DNA of 64,000 nucleotides from Acidobacteriota bacterium (GCA_021789895.1 JAJYIU010000015.1:24860-88859), one strand, 5' to 3'. Positions 36,471-45,514 are shown, numbered from the stretch's first letter. The notes: generated from the letters alone by a model not told the origin. A program made the numbers and translations.

Positions 36471-37484
36471 TTAAGAACGGGAGAGGCCGAAAGGCATGGC
36501 CGGCCTCTCCCGGCGGTCAGGTTGCTGTGTCTTTGATTTAGAGAACGATGCGGCGGAGGAAGCTTGCAGGTTATCGGCGGGGGCGGGCTGATTTTCGTCG
36601 AGGGCCACATCCGCCGGCCGGCTGTGGGCGCGCTGGCGCAGCGACCAGCGGCGCAACAGCGAACGGAAACGGGAGGGGATGTCGCGCACATCCGCCTGCA
36701 TCAGCTCTTCGATTTGCCGCAGCGAGCAGTTGCGGGCCAGCAACTCCTTGCGGAGCCCGCGGCGCAGGCCGCGCAGCACCCGGCCTAAGCGGCGGCTGAT
36801 GGTGGCTTCGTGCACGCCGTACAGAGCGCCAATGGCGGCGAGGGTCTGGTGATCGAGGAAATAGAGCGCCAGCAGAGTGCAATCTTTGGGCGGCAACTGT
36901 TCCAGGACGGCCGCGAGCGCCAGATCGAGCGGCGCGGCCAACTGGCGAAGCAGGGGAGGAGCTTCGAATTCGGGGTCGTGGACGGCATGCGCTTCCAGGG
37001 GGGCTTCGTCGAAAGGAATCTGGGGGCGCTGGCGCCGGATTTGGTTGACGCGCATCTGGGCCAGGAGCGCGCGCAGCCAGCCGAGCAGGGGCCCTCTGCC
37101 GGAGTAGAGGCGGAACTTGGAGCGCAGCCGGCTCGGATCCGGAGCTGCAGAATCATCCCCCCGCCGCAGCCCATAAAGGTCGCCATACAAATCGGAGACC
37201 AGTTCGCGGGCGGCCTCCGGATCGCGGGTCAGCCGGGTCGCCATCGCCATCAAGCGGGGCTCGTAGCCGGCGATAAAGTGGCGCCATGCGCCATCATGGC
37301 CGGCGGCGCAGGCCCGGGCTAAAACCCGGTCGGTCAGCCAGTTGCCGGTCTCGCCGCCGGATTCGGCTTGCAGTTGTTCGAGGATGGCCTGCAACTGTTC
37401 CGCGCCCAAGCCGATTTTTTCGGCCAGGTCGTCCGGCCGGAAGGCCTCGGCCGCAGCATCGGGTTGAGGCAAGGTGGTCTGCAA
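36471..37484 (-). CDS. RNA polymerase sigma factor, ECF-like
   Basis: 337 residues, TTG start with GGGGAG upstream; no earlier ATG fits. Region 2 lies about 58-130 (WRHFIAGYEPRLMAMATRLTRDPEAARELVSDLYGDLY) and region 4 about 195-250, with the helix-turn-helix HQTLAAIGALYGVHEATISRRLGRVL. The C-terminal 80 residues are charged low-complexity sequence. It is followed 13 bp on by its probable anti-sigma factor. Its targets are unknown; the TonB receptor just upstream on the same strand is one candidate, and no anti-sigma-type promoter was identified. Extra N-terminal residues are unusual for a short ECF sigma. Confidence 0.85.
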   Translation of the reverse strand: MQTTLPQPDAAAEAFRPDDLAEKIGLGAEQLQAILEQLQAESGGETGNWLTDRVLARACAAGHDGAWRHFIAGYEPRLMAMATRLTRDPEAARELVSDLYGDLYGLRRGDDSAAPDPSRLRSKFRLYSGRGPLLGWLRALLAQMRVNQIRRQRPQIPFDEAPLEAHAVHDPEFEAPPLLRQLAAPLDLALAAVLEQLPPKDCTLLALYFLDHQTLAAIGALYGVHEATISRRLGRVLRGLRRGLRKELLARNCSLRQIEELMQADVRDIPSRFRSLLRRWSLRQRAHSRPADVALDENQPAPADNLQASSAASFSKSKTQQPDRRERPAMPFGLSRS

Positions 37485-37548
37485 TCCAACAATCTCCCCG
37501 GTTAGAATGCGGCAAGCGCCGGAAGTTGCAGAGAATTTTTCGGCCGGC

Positions 37549-40281
37549 TTAAAAACGGAACCACAGCCCGGTTTCCAGCCGCCGCCCGGGGCTGGCGGCC
37601 AGCGCGTGTCCGAAAAAGGGCGAGCTTAGAACGCCGTCAAAGTTGGTCAAATTGACGTGATTGAAGACGTTGTAGGCTTGCAGGTACAGTTCCATATTAT
37701 AGCGGTACTCGGAATTGCCGCCGCCGCGGAAAAAGAAGCCGCCGCGCGGGCCGCCGCGCCGGGGCCCTCCGCCCCGCATTCCGCGCATGCCCCCGCCTCC
37801 GCCTTTGCCCCAGTTGATGGAGTAGCTGAGGCGGGTATCGAGGGTCCAGGAGCCGGCGCCGCGCGCGCTATCGCGTCCGACGCCCGCCGGGCGGGCGTTG
37901 GTTTGCCCGTTCTGGCTGACCTGGCCCAGGGTGATGTTGTAGGGGGTCGCGGTATTGGCGCGAAACATATTGAACCAGCGCAGTGAATTGGTCAGTCCAT
38001 AACTAAAGATGCCGAAAAAGCGGTCCCGGGCATCGTTGGCGGAGGGGCCCCAGTCGGCGTGCAGGTCGTAGTTGTTCGAGGGCAGGCTGAGCGCGCCGCT
38101 GTTGTCGTCCAACGATTGCGCCAGGGCGTAATTGACGGCGAAGAAGAGTTTCGGCGAAAAATGCATCACCCCGATGCGCATGGCTTGATAGAACGAATTG
38201 CCGATGGAATTGATCTGATCCAGGTTGCCCAGGGCCGGGTCGGGAACCTGTCCATTGGGCAGCGGCGCATTCAGGTTGACGCTGCGCAGCGAATGGACGC
38301 CACGCTGCACGAAGTAGCCGCCGAAGAAGCGGAAGGAATTGGCAAACGTGCGCGACACCATCAGCGAGCCCTGCTCCCGGTAGGGAAGGCGCATTTGGGG
38401 GTTATAGGCGATGATGCTGGGCGGCAAGGTGCGCGCGGTGCCGCCGCTGGCGGCAGTGGGGTAGCCGGGGTTCAGGATGGTGATGTCGTATTGCTGCACC
38501 CCGTTGTCAAGCAGGGTTTGGCCGTAAGTGCTGGCGTCGAACCATTCATTAAACAGCCCGAATCCCAGCCGGAAAACGGTTTTGCGATCGTGAAAGGGCG
38601 CAAACGAAAGCATGGCGCGGGGCGACCAGAAGCCGCCGTTGATATGGGATTGGCGCTCATAGCGCAAGCCCAGGCTGAATGAAAGCGTGTCGCGGATTTG
38701 CCAATCGTCCTGGGCGTAGCCGGCCCAATCGTGCTGCGTATATTGAATCCAGGGATCGCCCAGGCGCTGGCTGAACAGGCTGGGCTTGCCGGCCAGGTAA
38801 TCGGCGAGATTTAAAAAAGTGAACGTGCCGTACTGATTGCCGGCGTTTTCCAGCCGGGCGGTCGTATCGTCGTAGCGCCCGCCGAAATGCAGCGTATGGT
38901 GGCCGTCCACCCAATCGAGGTTTTCATTCAAATACCAGCCATGATCGCGATTGATGGATTCCACTCCCGCGCCGCCGGTATTGAAGGCGCCCAGGACGTC
39001 AATGCCCGGCGCCAGGGTGTTGGAATGCGAGCCGCCGTCGGTCAAGTCGCCCTGGAATTGCAATTGGTTCAAGACCGTGTTGCCAAGCGGGCCTTCGAGG
39101 GAAAGGCGGAAGAGATGCTCGAAGTTGCTGGAAAAATAGGCGCGCGGATCGAGGGAAATGCCGCCCACGCCCTGGTTGCCGTTGTAGTGATAATTGCGCT
39201 GGTAGGTGAACTGCAACAACTGGTTGTGCGGCAGCACCTGGCTGACGCGCGCCGAGCCATAAACGGTTTTGGCGGGCTGGATGGCCAGGCTTTGCAACAC
39301 GCCGCCGGGGGTGGTGGCCAGGATGGTGGAGGAACTGTAATCGGGCATCGCGCGCAGCGAAAGAAACAGCGAGGTGTGATGCTGCCAGAGCGGTCCCTGC
39401 AGATCAATGTCGCCGCGGCGGTAGGCTTCCGGGGTGGCGACGGGGGAGAAAGCATTGCGGGCGTCGAAATAGGTGTTGCGTCCGGCAATGCTGAACTGGC
39501 CATGCCAGGCGCCGATGCCGGGCTTGGTATGAATCATGATGCGGATGCCGGTGGGGGTATGGTAGGCGGCGGAATAGGGATTGAGATTGAATTCGACCGA
39601 CTGGATCTCGGATTTGGGCGGCAACTGTCCGCCACCGAAGCCATCCACCCGCATGGTGGCGCCCGTCGGGCCGGCGCCGGGGCCGGCCATGGCTTGGAGC
39701 GCGGCTTGAAACTGGTCGGGATCATCGGGCAGTTGCTGCAACTGTTGGGGCGTGAGCACGAAGGAAAAGGCGGTGCTGTTGGGGCTGGTGAGGGCCTCCG
39801 CCCGGTTGACCCGCACGGTGGTTTGCTGCACCACCGCCGCCAGTTGCAATTGGGTTTTGGCCTGGTTGTTGCCGGCATGCAAACGCAGCCGGAGCAAACG
39901 CGCTTTGAAGCCGGGCGCGGACACCAGCAGGCGCACTTCGCCCACCGGCAGCGAGGTCAAATCCACCCGTCCGTGAGCATTGGCGGCGCGCGGCGCTTGC
40001 GGCTTGCCGCGCGCGGGCAGCCATTGCACGCGGGCGTGCGGCACCGAGGCTCCGCTGGGGTCGAGCACGGTCAACTGGAGGCGCGCGCCGGGGCCGCTGC
40101 GCGCGCCGGCGGACAGGCGGGCGGCGGCGGATCCGGCCGCCAGCCCGGCCGGGGCCAGCATCGCGGCGGCGATCAGCAGGCCGGCCAGCCCGCGGAGGTT
40201 TCGTCGCAGCCGGCGTCGAGGAAAACGGCGGCGCGCATGCCCGCCGCTCCAGGGTTCGCGATCGCTATTCAGAGAAGGCAT
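37549..40281 (-). CDS. TonB-dependent receptor with carboxypeptidase-regulatory-like N-terminal domain
   Basis: 910 residues. An Arg-rich N-terminus plus hydrophobic stretch (LRGLAGLLIAAAMLAPAGLAAG) is the signal peptide. Residues about 65-150 form a carboxypeptidase-like Ig domain (VLDPSGASVPHARVQW), then a plug (VDGFGGGQLPPKSEIQSVE) and a barrel ending in LETGLWFRF with terminal Phe. Near bases 37726-37812 the barrel has an RG-rich insertion (MRGMRGGGPRRGGPRGGFFF). Such Oar-like receptors import large glycans or peptides. It is 24 bp downstream of the RG-containing periplasmic protein gene. It ends 64 bp before the TTG start of the sigma gene, which reads in the same direction. Confidence 0.9.
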   Translation of the reverse strand: MPSLNSDREPWSGGHARRRFPRRRLRRNLRGLAGLLIAAAMLAPAGLAAGSAAARLSAGARSGPGARLQLTVLDPSGASVPHARVQWLPARGKPQAPRAANAHGRVDLTSLPVGEVRLLVSAPGFKARLLRLRLHAGNNQAKTQLQLAAVVQQTTVRVNRAEALTSPNSTAFSFVLTPQQLQQLPDDPDQFQAALQAMAGPGAGPTGATMRVDGFGGGQLPPKSEIQSVEFNLNPYSAAYHTPTGIRIMIHTKPGIGAWHGQFSIAGRNTYFDARNAFSPVATPEAYRRGDIDLQGPLWQHHTSLFLSLRAMPDYSSSTILATTPGGVLQSLAIQPAKTVYGSARVSQVLPHNQLLQFTYQRNYHYNGNQGVGGISLDPRAYFSSNFEHLFRLSLEGPLGNTVLNQLQFQGDLTDGGSHSNTLAPGIDVLGAFNTGGAGVESINRDHGWYLNENLDWVDGHHTLHFGGRYDDTTARLENAGNQYGTFTFLNLADYLAGKPSLFSQRLGDPWIQYTQHDWAGYAQDDWQIRDTLSFSLGLRYERQSHINGGFWSPRAMLSFAPFHDRKTVFRLGFGLFNEWFDASTYGQTLLDNGVQQYDITILNPGYPTAASGGTARTLPPSIIAYNPQMRLPYREQGSLMVSRTFANSFRFFGGYFVQRGVHSLRSVNLNAPLPNGQVPDPALGNLDQINSIGNSFYQAMRIGVMHFSPKLFFAVNYALAQSLDDNSGALSLPSNNYDLHADWGPSANDARDRFFGIFSYGLTNSLRWFNMFRANTATPYNITLGQVSQNGQTNARPAGVGRDSARGAGSWTLDTRLSYSINWGKGGGGGMRGMRGGGPRRGGPRGGFFFRGGGNSEYRYNMELYLQAYNVFNHVNLTNFDGVLSSPFFGHALAASPGRRLETGLWFRF

Positions 40282-40305
40282 AAATTTGTTCCGCGGCGGG
40301 CCCGG

Positions 40306-41256
40306 TCAGCGTTTGGCAAATTGTGCGGCGGTCAGTTTTTTCGAGTTGATTTGAATTTTTTTCACGTCCAGTTGCTCGAAGGTGACGCCCTGCAAAGTGG
40401 TTTTCACCAGGCGCATGGGAAACCAGCGGCCCTGCACCTTGCGCCAGCCGGAAAAATGCAGCCGGATGGTCTGCGGTTTCATCATGCGCATGAAAAAGCG
40501 CCGCCGCGCGCCCGGCGGCGGCGGCGTCCCGGCGGGACCGCCGCGCGGCCCGCGGCCGCCGAAACCGCGAAAATTCCGCGGCGCCTGCGGCACGACGCCC
40601 TGGTACTGCAGCATCAGCGGGCGCATGGTTTTCGGGTCGAGAAAGAGCAGGGCGGCAGCATCCGGCGAAGCGTTCGCGCCGTTCAGCTTCAGCCACTCCG
40701 CCTTGCTGCCATCCGCCGCCTGGGCGACGCCGCCGTATTGCGCCGCGAAGCCTGCCGGCAGATGCAGCATCCAGACAATCTGCGCCCGCGCGAATTGCGC
40801 CTGCAGCGAGGCCAGCATGCGCGCCTGAAACTGTTTCCGCTCGGCGGCGCTCGGCTGGCGATTGCCTTCGCCCCGGCGCATGAAAAAGCCCGGCCCGCCG
40901 ACGGGAAGGACGCGGTGGGTCCAAAACTGCGAACCGTTCAAGGTCTGCACCATGCCGAAGCTGCCAAACGGCATCCGCGTCGTCATGCTGCGCTGATACA
41001 TTTCCGGCAGCAGCAGCTTGATCTCCAGCCGGCCTTGTTGTTCGCGCGTGCTGCCCAGGGGGCGGGTCAGAAGATGCGCCCGAATATCCAGACTGTAGGG
41101 CGCCGCGCCCATCGCCGCGGCCGCTTGCTGCCACAAGCCCGGCCCCCGGTCGGCAGCGGGGGCGGCCGCCTGAGCCGCCGCGGACACGCTCAACCCCAGC
41201 CCCGCGCCCAAGATCGCTCCCGTTATCCAAGCCCGGCGGCGAGACACTTTTTCCAT
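40306..41256 (-). CDS. Periplasmic protein with RG-rich segment, outer-membrane lipoprotein-sorting-like
   Basis: 316 residues from ATG at 41256, which has GGAGG 9 nt upstream. Signal peptide about 1-33 (RRRAWITGAILGAGLGLSVSAAAQA). The mature protein has beta-rich blocks (YSLDIRAHLLTRPLG, GRLEIKLLLPEMYQRSM, ALLFLDPKTMRPLMLQYQG, TIRLHFSGWRKVQGRWFPMRLVKTT) resembling LolA/LppX-like outer-membrane proteins. A flexible segment with FRGFGGRGPRGGPAG lies near residue 230. It is followed by the TonB receptor 24 bp on. Function unknown; a role with the receptor is inferred. Confidence 0.65.
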   Translation of the reverse strand: MEKVSRRRAWITGAILGAGLGLSVSAAAQAAAPAADRGPGLWQQAAAAMGAAPYSLDIRAHLLTRPLGSTREQQGRLEIKLLLPEMYQRSMTTRMPFGSFGMVQTLNGSQFWTHRVLPVGGPGFFMRRGEGNRQPSAAERKQFQARMLASLQAQFARAQIVWMLHLPAGFAAQYGGVAQAADGSKAEWLKLNGANASPDAAALLFLDPKTMRPLMLQYQGVVPQAPRNFRGFGGRGPRGGPAGTPPPPGARRRFFMRMMKPQTIRLHFSGWRKVQGRWFPMRLVKTTLQGVTFEQLDVKKIQINSKKLTAAQFAKR

Positions 41257-41327
41257 GTCAACTTTCCTCCCCCTATCTCTATACGACAATTCATGCCCGG
41301 GGTAACGTCCAAAGAGGGCCCGGAGTC

Positions 41328-41364
41328 GTTAAAATCCGGCAAAGTTCTTGTTAAATACGTTAAA
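41328..41364. promoter_or_regulatory. Three direct GTTAAA repeats in the divergent intergenic region
   Basis: GTTAAA occurs at 41328, 41350 and 41359 (22 and 9 bp apart) in the 161-bp region between the periplasmic-protein and sensor-kinase genes. In this GC-rich genome the clustering is notable. They are candidate binding sites for the adjacent OmpR-type regulator. Confidence 0.45.
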
Positions 41365-41403
41365 TTGCCGCGGCGGCGGCCCGCGGCCGGGGCGGCCGGC
41401 GCC

Positions 41404-41409
41404 TATAAT
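41404..41409 (+). promoter_or_regulatory. -10 element (TATAAT) for the two-component genes
   Basis: Perfect TATAAT, 8 nt upstream of the ATG at 41418. Suggests a leaderless or nearly leaderless transcript. The GTTAAA repeat at 41359 lies 40 bp upstream. Confidence 0.5.
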
Positions 41410-41417
41410 GAGCGCAA

Positions 41418-43334
41418 ATGACCAATCGCTGGACGGCGCGCAAGCCGGCGCAAATGATTCGCAGTTGCCTGTCGGGCCGAACGCTGGCGGTGCTGGTGCT
41501 GCTTACGCTGCTGGTAGTGCTGGGCAGCCTGCAGTTCCGTTGGATCGGCGAGATCAGCCGCGCGGAAGCCCGCCACCGCCACGAACAACTGCATCAAGCC
41601 GCCGTCCGCATCGCCGCCGACCTGCGCTTCGAGGCGGCCAGCGAATTGGCGAGCCTGCGCCCGTTGCCCTCGCCGCAGTTGAGCCACCCCGGCGCACCGG
41701 CGCTGGCGCCGCTGCCGTGGCCGGCGGAACGGCACTGGCTCAACCGGCGCTGGCGGCGCTGGCAGCATCAGCACCGCGAGGGCAGCCTGTTTGCCGATAT
41801 CGCGATTCTCCGCCACCGCCGCAACGGGCAATTGGTGGTGTACGGCTGGGACCGCAAGCGAGAGCGGCTGGTGCGGCGGCCCCGCGCGAAGATGCGCCGG
41901 ATGCCGGCCCCCTGGCGGGGCTCGCCCATGATCGTGCAGCCGCTGCTGAGTTTCCTTCCGCCGGGGAAAGCGCGTGCCGCCGATCGCATACGGTTTTTCC
42001 GGCGAAACTGGATCTGGGCGCCACCCCCCGTCCGCCGCCGGCCCGGCGGCGCCCGGCGCCGCATCCCGACCGCGGTCTTTCCCGATATGCTGGCGGTGCG
42101 CCTGCAGCCGGACTATCTGCGCCAGATTATGCCGCAATTGCTGGAACGGGAACTGGGCCGGCAGTGGCGGGAGAATTACCGGGTCGGGTTCTACGCGTAC
42201 AGCCCGCAGCGGAAAACGCTGTTTGAAACCGTGCCGGCGCCGCAGCCGGAAGCGGCGACGGTGCGCCAGATCCTGCTGGCGTGGGGGCGGCCGATTTTGC
42301 GTATGCAGGTGGAACATGGCGTCCTGCCGCGGCTGCGGCCGGACGCGGCACAGCCACGGCGGGGGCAGCTTTTCCTGACCCTGCGCACCGCTCCCCGTCC
42401 GGCCTGGCTGATGGCGGGCGGCCCGGGAGTGATGTGGCGGCTGTGGCTGGAACCGCGGCCGAGCCGCTTTGAAGCGCTGATCACCTCGGAACGCTGGCGC
42501 AATCTGGGGCTCTCCTTCGGCATTCTCGCGGTGCTGGCGGCCAGCCTGCTGCTGCTGGCGCTGGAAAGCCGGCGCGCCCGCCAACTGGCCGGACGGCAGA
42601 TGGATTTCGTCGCCGGCATCACCCACGAGCTGCGATCGCCGCTGGCGGTGATGGCGGCCGCCAGCGACAATCTCGCCGACGGGGTGGTCTTGACCCAGGC
42701 GGCGGTGCGACAGCATGGCGAAGCCATTCGCCGCCAGGCGCGGCGCCTGGCCCAGATGATCGAGCAGATTTTAGAGTTCGCGGCGCTCAAATCGGGCAAG
42801 CGCGCTTACCGGCTGGAAGCGGTGGACCTCGAGGAGTTGCTGCAAGAAGTGGCGGCGCAAAGCCGCGGGCTGCTGGCCGAGAGCCAGGCCACGCTGCGGC
42901 TGGCCGGCGCCGCGGCGCTGCCGCCGGTCAGCGCCGATCGCGCCGCGCTCAGCCAGGCCTTGCAGAACCTGATCGGCAACGCGGTGAAGTTTGGCGGCGG
43001 CGGGGTGCAGATCGAGATCACGGCCGGCCTGGAGGCCGGGAGCGGACAAATCCGCATCGCCGTCAGCGATAACGGCCCGGGCATTCCCGCCGCCGAACTG
43101 CAGCAAATTTTCGAGCCGTTCTATCGCGGCAGCCAGGCGCGCGCCGATCAGATCCGCGGCAGCGGATTGGGACTCAGCCTGGTCCGCCAGAGCATCACGG
43201 CCATGAGCGGGCGCGTCTGGGCGGAAAGCGCGCCCGGCGACGGCAGCCGCTTTTTCATACAACTGCCGCTGGCCCCGCCGGCGGCGGCGCCATTCCCGAA
43301 GGAGATTCGTGAGGAAGAAAATCCTGCTGGTTGA
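41418..43334 (+). CDS. Membrane sensor histidine kinase
   Basis: 638 residues. TM1 at about 22-42 and TM2 at about 363-383 flank a large periplasmic domain of about 320 residues that is Arg-rich and has no recognised fold. HisKA carries phospho-acceptor H403 (GITHELRSPLAVM); the HATPase domain has NLIGNAVKFGGGG (N box), DNGPGIP (G1) and GSGLGLSLVR (G2). There is no HAMP domain between TM2 and HisKA. The response regulator starts 26 bp before its stop, so the pair is coupled. The signal is unknown. Confidence 0.93.
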   Translation: MTNRWTARKPAQMIRSCLSGRTLAVLVLLTLLVVLGSLQFRWIGEISRAEARHRHEQLHQAAVRIAADLRFEAASELASLRPLPSPQLSHPGAPALAPLPWPAERHWLNRRWRRWQHQHREGSLFADIAILRHRRNGQLVVYGWDRKRERLVRRPRAKMRRMPAPWRGSPMIVQPLLSFLPPGKARAADRIRFFRRNWIWAPPPVRRRPGGARRRIPTAVFPDMLAVRLQPDYLRQIMPQLLERELGRQWRENYRVGFYAYSPQRKTLFETVPAPQPEAATVRQILLAWGRPILRMQVEHGVLPRLRPDAAQPRRGQLFLTLRTAPRPAWLMAGGPGVMWRLWLEPRPSRFEALITSERWRNLGLSFGILAVLAASLLLLALESRRARQLAGRQMDFVAGITHELRSPLAVMAAASDNLADGVVLTQAAVRQHGEAIRRQARRLAQMIEQILEFAALKSGKRAYRLEAVDLEELLQEVAAQSRGLLAESQATLRLAGAAALPPVSADRAALSQALQNLIGNAVKFGGGGVQIEITAGLEAGSGQIRIAVSDNGPGIPAAELQQIFEPFYRGSQARADQIRGSGLGLSLVRQSITAMSGRVWAESAPGDGSRFFIQLPLAPPAAAPFPKEIREEENPAG

Positions 43335-43995
43335 GGATGAAGAAGGCCTGGTCATGACCTTATCGCACCGCCTGCAGGCGGAAGGCTACGAGGTGGCTTG
43401 CGCGACCGATGGCAATGCCGGCCTGGAGCGCGGCCGCTCCGAATCGTTCGACTTGATCCTGCTCGACCTGATGCTGCCCGGGCGCCCGGGCTTTGAGGTT
43501 TGCCGCGAATTGCGGCAGGCGCAGGTGGCGACGCCGATCATGATGCTGACCGCCCGCGACCAACTGCTCGACAAGGTGGTGGGGTTCAAGCTGGGCGCCG
43601 ACGATTATCTGACCAAGCCCTTCGAGATGGCGGAACTGCTGGCCCGGCTGGAAGCCCTGCTGCGCCGCAGCCAGCCCAACCCGGCGTTGCTGCACGGGGA
43701 ATCCCGCTTCGGCGAGGTCGAAGTGCAATGGGAATCGGGCGAGGTGCGCCGCGCCGGCAGCCCGGTGTCGCTTTCCGCGCGCGAGTTCCGGCTGCTGCAG
43801 CACCTGGTGCAGAACCGCAATAAGATCGTTTCCCGCCAGCAGTTGCTGCACGAAGTCTGGGGCTATTCCGCCCAGACTTCCACCCGCACCGTGGACGTGC
43901 ATATCGCCTGGCTGCGGCAAAAGCTGGAGCCGGCGCCGCGCTACCCGCGCTACATCCTGACCGTGCACGGCCAGGGCTATAAATTCATCGGCTAA
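43309..43995 (+). CDS. OmpR/PhoB-type response regulator
   Basis: 228 residues, GTG start. Receiver with acidic pair E9/D10, phospho-acceptor D53 (LILLDLMLPG), T81 and K103. The winged-helix DNA-binding C-terminus shows LSAREFRLLQHLVQNRNKIVSRQQLLHEVW and TRTVDVHIAWLRQKLEP. It overlaps the kinase gene by 26 bp. The GTTAAA repeats at 41328-41364 are plausible sites for autoregulation or for control of the divergent gene pair. Confidence 0.95.
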   Translation: MRKKILLVEDEEGLVMTLSHRLQAEGYEVACATDGNAGLERGRSESFDLILLDLMLPGRPGFEVCRELRQAQVATPIMMLTARDQLLDKVVGFKLGADDYLTKPFEMAELLARLEALLRRSQPNPALLHGESRFGEVEVQWESGEVRRAGSPVSLSAREFRLLQHLVQNRNKIVSRQQLLHEVWGYSAQTSTRTVDVHIAWLRQKLEPAPRYPRYILTVHGQGYKFIG

Positions 43996-44000
43996 GCGCG

Positions 44001-44384
44001 TCAGGTTTCCGCCAGCACCTCCGCCAGCGCATATTCATGCGTATGCGAGAGCGAGAGCGAGAATTTTCGTATGCCGAGCTGCTCGGCGCGCGCCCGCGCG
44101 GGCCCATGCAGTTCGAGCCGCGGCCGGCCTCCGGCTTCGTGTCCCACCTCGAAATCGCGCCAGGCAACGCCATGCCAGCCGGTGCCGAGCGCCTTCATGC
44201 CGGCCTCTTTGGCGGCGAAGCGGGCGGCGTAGCGCTCCCAGGGCGAATGAAAGCGCTCGCAGTAAGCCCGCTCGCCGGCGGTGAAGACGCGCCGCAGAAA
44301 ACGCTCGCCGTGGCGCTCGATCGCCTGCCGCACGCGCTCCACCTCGGCCAGGTCAATGCCGATTCCGTAGATCATGCTGCCCAC
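44001..44384 (-). CDS. acpS: Holo-[acyl-carrier-protein] synthase
   Basis: 127 residues with the GTG at 44384, or 124 with the ATG at 44375. Transfers 4'-phosphopantetheine to ACP. AcpS motifs: IYGIGIDLAEVERV (metal-binding Asp), FTAGERAYCERF, ARFAAKEAGMKALGTG and SLSHTHEYALAEV. Length is the family's usual 120-130. It is convergent with the response regulator (5 bp between stops) and diverges from pgeF. Confidence 0.95.
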   Translation of the reverse strand: MGSMIYGIGIDLAEVERVRQAIERHGERFLRRVFTAGERAYCERFHSPWERYAARFAAKEAGMKALGTGWHGVAWRDFEVGHEAGGRPRLELHGPARARAEQLGIRKFSLSLSHTHEYALAEVLAET

Positions 44385-44448
44385 GAGTTTAGCCGCCTTC
44401 GCCGGCCGCCGGCCAGCGCGGACGGCGCGGGGCGGCGTCCCTGCCCGC

Positions 44449-44454
44449 TACAAT
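44449..44454 (+). promoter_or_regulatory. -10 element (TACAAT) for pgeF
   Basis: TACAAT ends 8 nt before the ATG at 44463. No ribosome-binding site fits between, consistent with leaderless translation. Confidence 0.45.
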
Positions 44455-44462
44455 GAAACCAT

Positions 44463-45443
44463 ATGCGCCGCCCGGCACCGGAATCAACTGCGACGGCCAA
44501 CGGGGACGCCGGGCCCGGCGGCCGGATCAGCATACTGCAAAGCGCGGTGCTGGCCGATATCCCCCAGGTGGCGCATGGCTTCAGCACTCGCTACGGCGGC
44601 GTATCCCGGCTGGATCTCTCCCGGCGAGGCCGCGACGCCGGGCGGGGAGAGTTGAATCTGGCCGAGGTGGGGGGCGATTCCCCGGAAAACGTGGCCGCCA
44701 ACCGCAGCCGTTTTTTGCGCGCCTGGCTCTCCCCGGCGCGGCTGGAAGACGTGATCAGCCTGCGCCAGATCCACTCGACCGTCATCTGGAGGGTGGACCG
44801 GCGCCAGCGCCTGCCTGACGACACCGCCGGCGATGGATTGATGACGAGGACTCCGGGATTATGGCTAACCGTGCGGAGCGCGGATTGCGTGCCCATCCTG
44901 CTGGCGAATCCCCACGCTCCGGCCGTCGCCGCAGTGCATGCCGGCTGGCGCGGCACGCTGGGGCGCATCGCGGAAAAAGCGGTCGGAGAGCTAAGGTCCG
45001 CATGGCGATGCCGGCCGGCCGACCTTCGCGCCGCCATTGGCCCTTGCGCCCGGGCTTGTTGCTACGAAGTGGGCGAGGAACTGCTCGAGGCGTTTCAGGC
45101 GCGCTTCGAATACGCCAAAGAATTATTCCAGCCGGCCAATCCGGATGCCCTTCGCCTGCGCTATCCGAATCTGTTTTTAACCGGCGCGCCTCCCGGCCAC
45201 GCCGGCAATCCCCGCTGGCAAGCCGAGACCCAGCTCTGCCTGGATCTGGCGGAAGCCAACCGGCGGCAATTGCTGGATGCGGGACTGCGTCCGGAAAACC
45301 TGGAAATAATGCCTGGCTGTACGGTATGCGACGACGGTCAATTTTTCTCCTTCCGAAGGCAGGGCGAGCGCGCCGGCCGGATGTGGGCCATTATTGGGAT
45401 TCGCTCAAAATTCCAGTCATATCATCAACATACGGGCAGGTAG
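44463..45443 (+). CDS. pgeF: Purine nucleoside phosphorylase / laccase-domain (YfiH) protein
   Basis: 326 residues. Multicopper-polyphenol-oxidase-like fold: HGFSTRYGGVS, LRQIHSTVIW, VRSADCVPILLAN (conserved Cys), VAAVHAGWRGTLGRIAEKAV (metal-binding His), AIGPCARACCYEVGEEL and the C-terminal MPGCTVCDDGQFFSFRRQG. Known members act as adenosine/purine nucleoside phosphorylases or as PgeF, correcting peptidoglycan misincorporation. The first 35 residues are low-complexity; a later start is possible. It is preceded by a -10 box 8 nt upstream. Confidence 0.92.
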   Translation: MRRPAPESTATANGDAGPGGRISILQSAVLADIPQVAHGFSTRYGGVSRLDLSRRGRDAGRGELNLAEVGGDSPENVAANRSRFLRAWLSPARLEDVISLRQIHSTVIWRVDRRQRLPDDTAGDGLMTRTPGLWLTVRSADCVPILLANPHAPAVAAVHAGWRGTLGRIAEKAVGELRSAWRCRPADLRAAIGPCARACCYEVGEELLEAFQARFEYAKELFQPANPDALRLRYPNLFLTGAPPGHAGNPRWQAETQLCLDLAEANRRQLLDAGLRPENLEIMPGCTVCDDGQFFSFRRQGERAGRMWAIIGIRSKFQSYHQHTGR

Positions 45444-45514
45444 GGAAATTGAATTGGCGGCTGGCGGCGGTTTTGGCAAGAGCCGGTTTTTACCTCCAAA
45501 CGGCCAAAAATCGC

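Noticed and set aside
38887..41421. Open plus-strand frame opposite the TonB receptor
   Set aside because: Shadow of the receptor and partner genes; no start signal and no family pattern.
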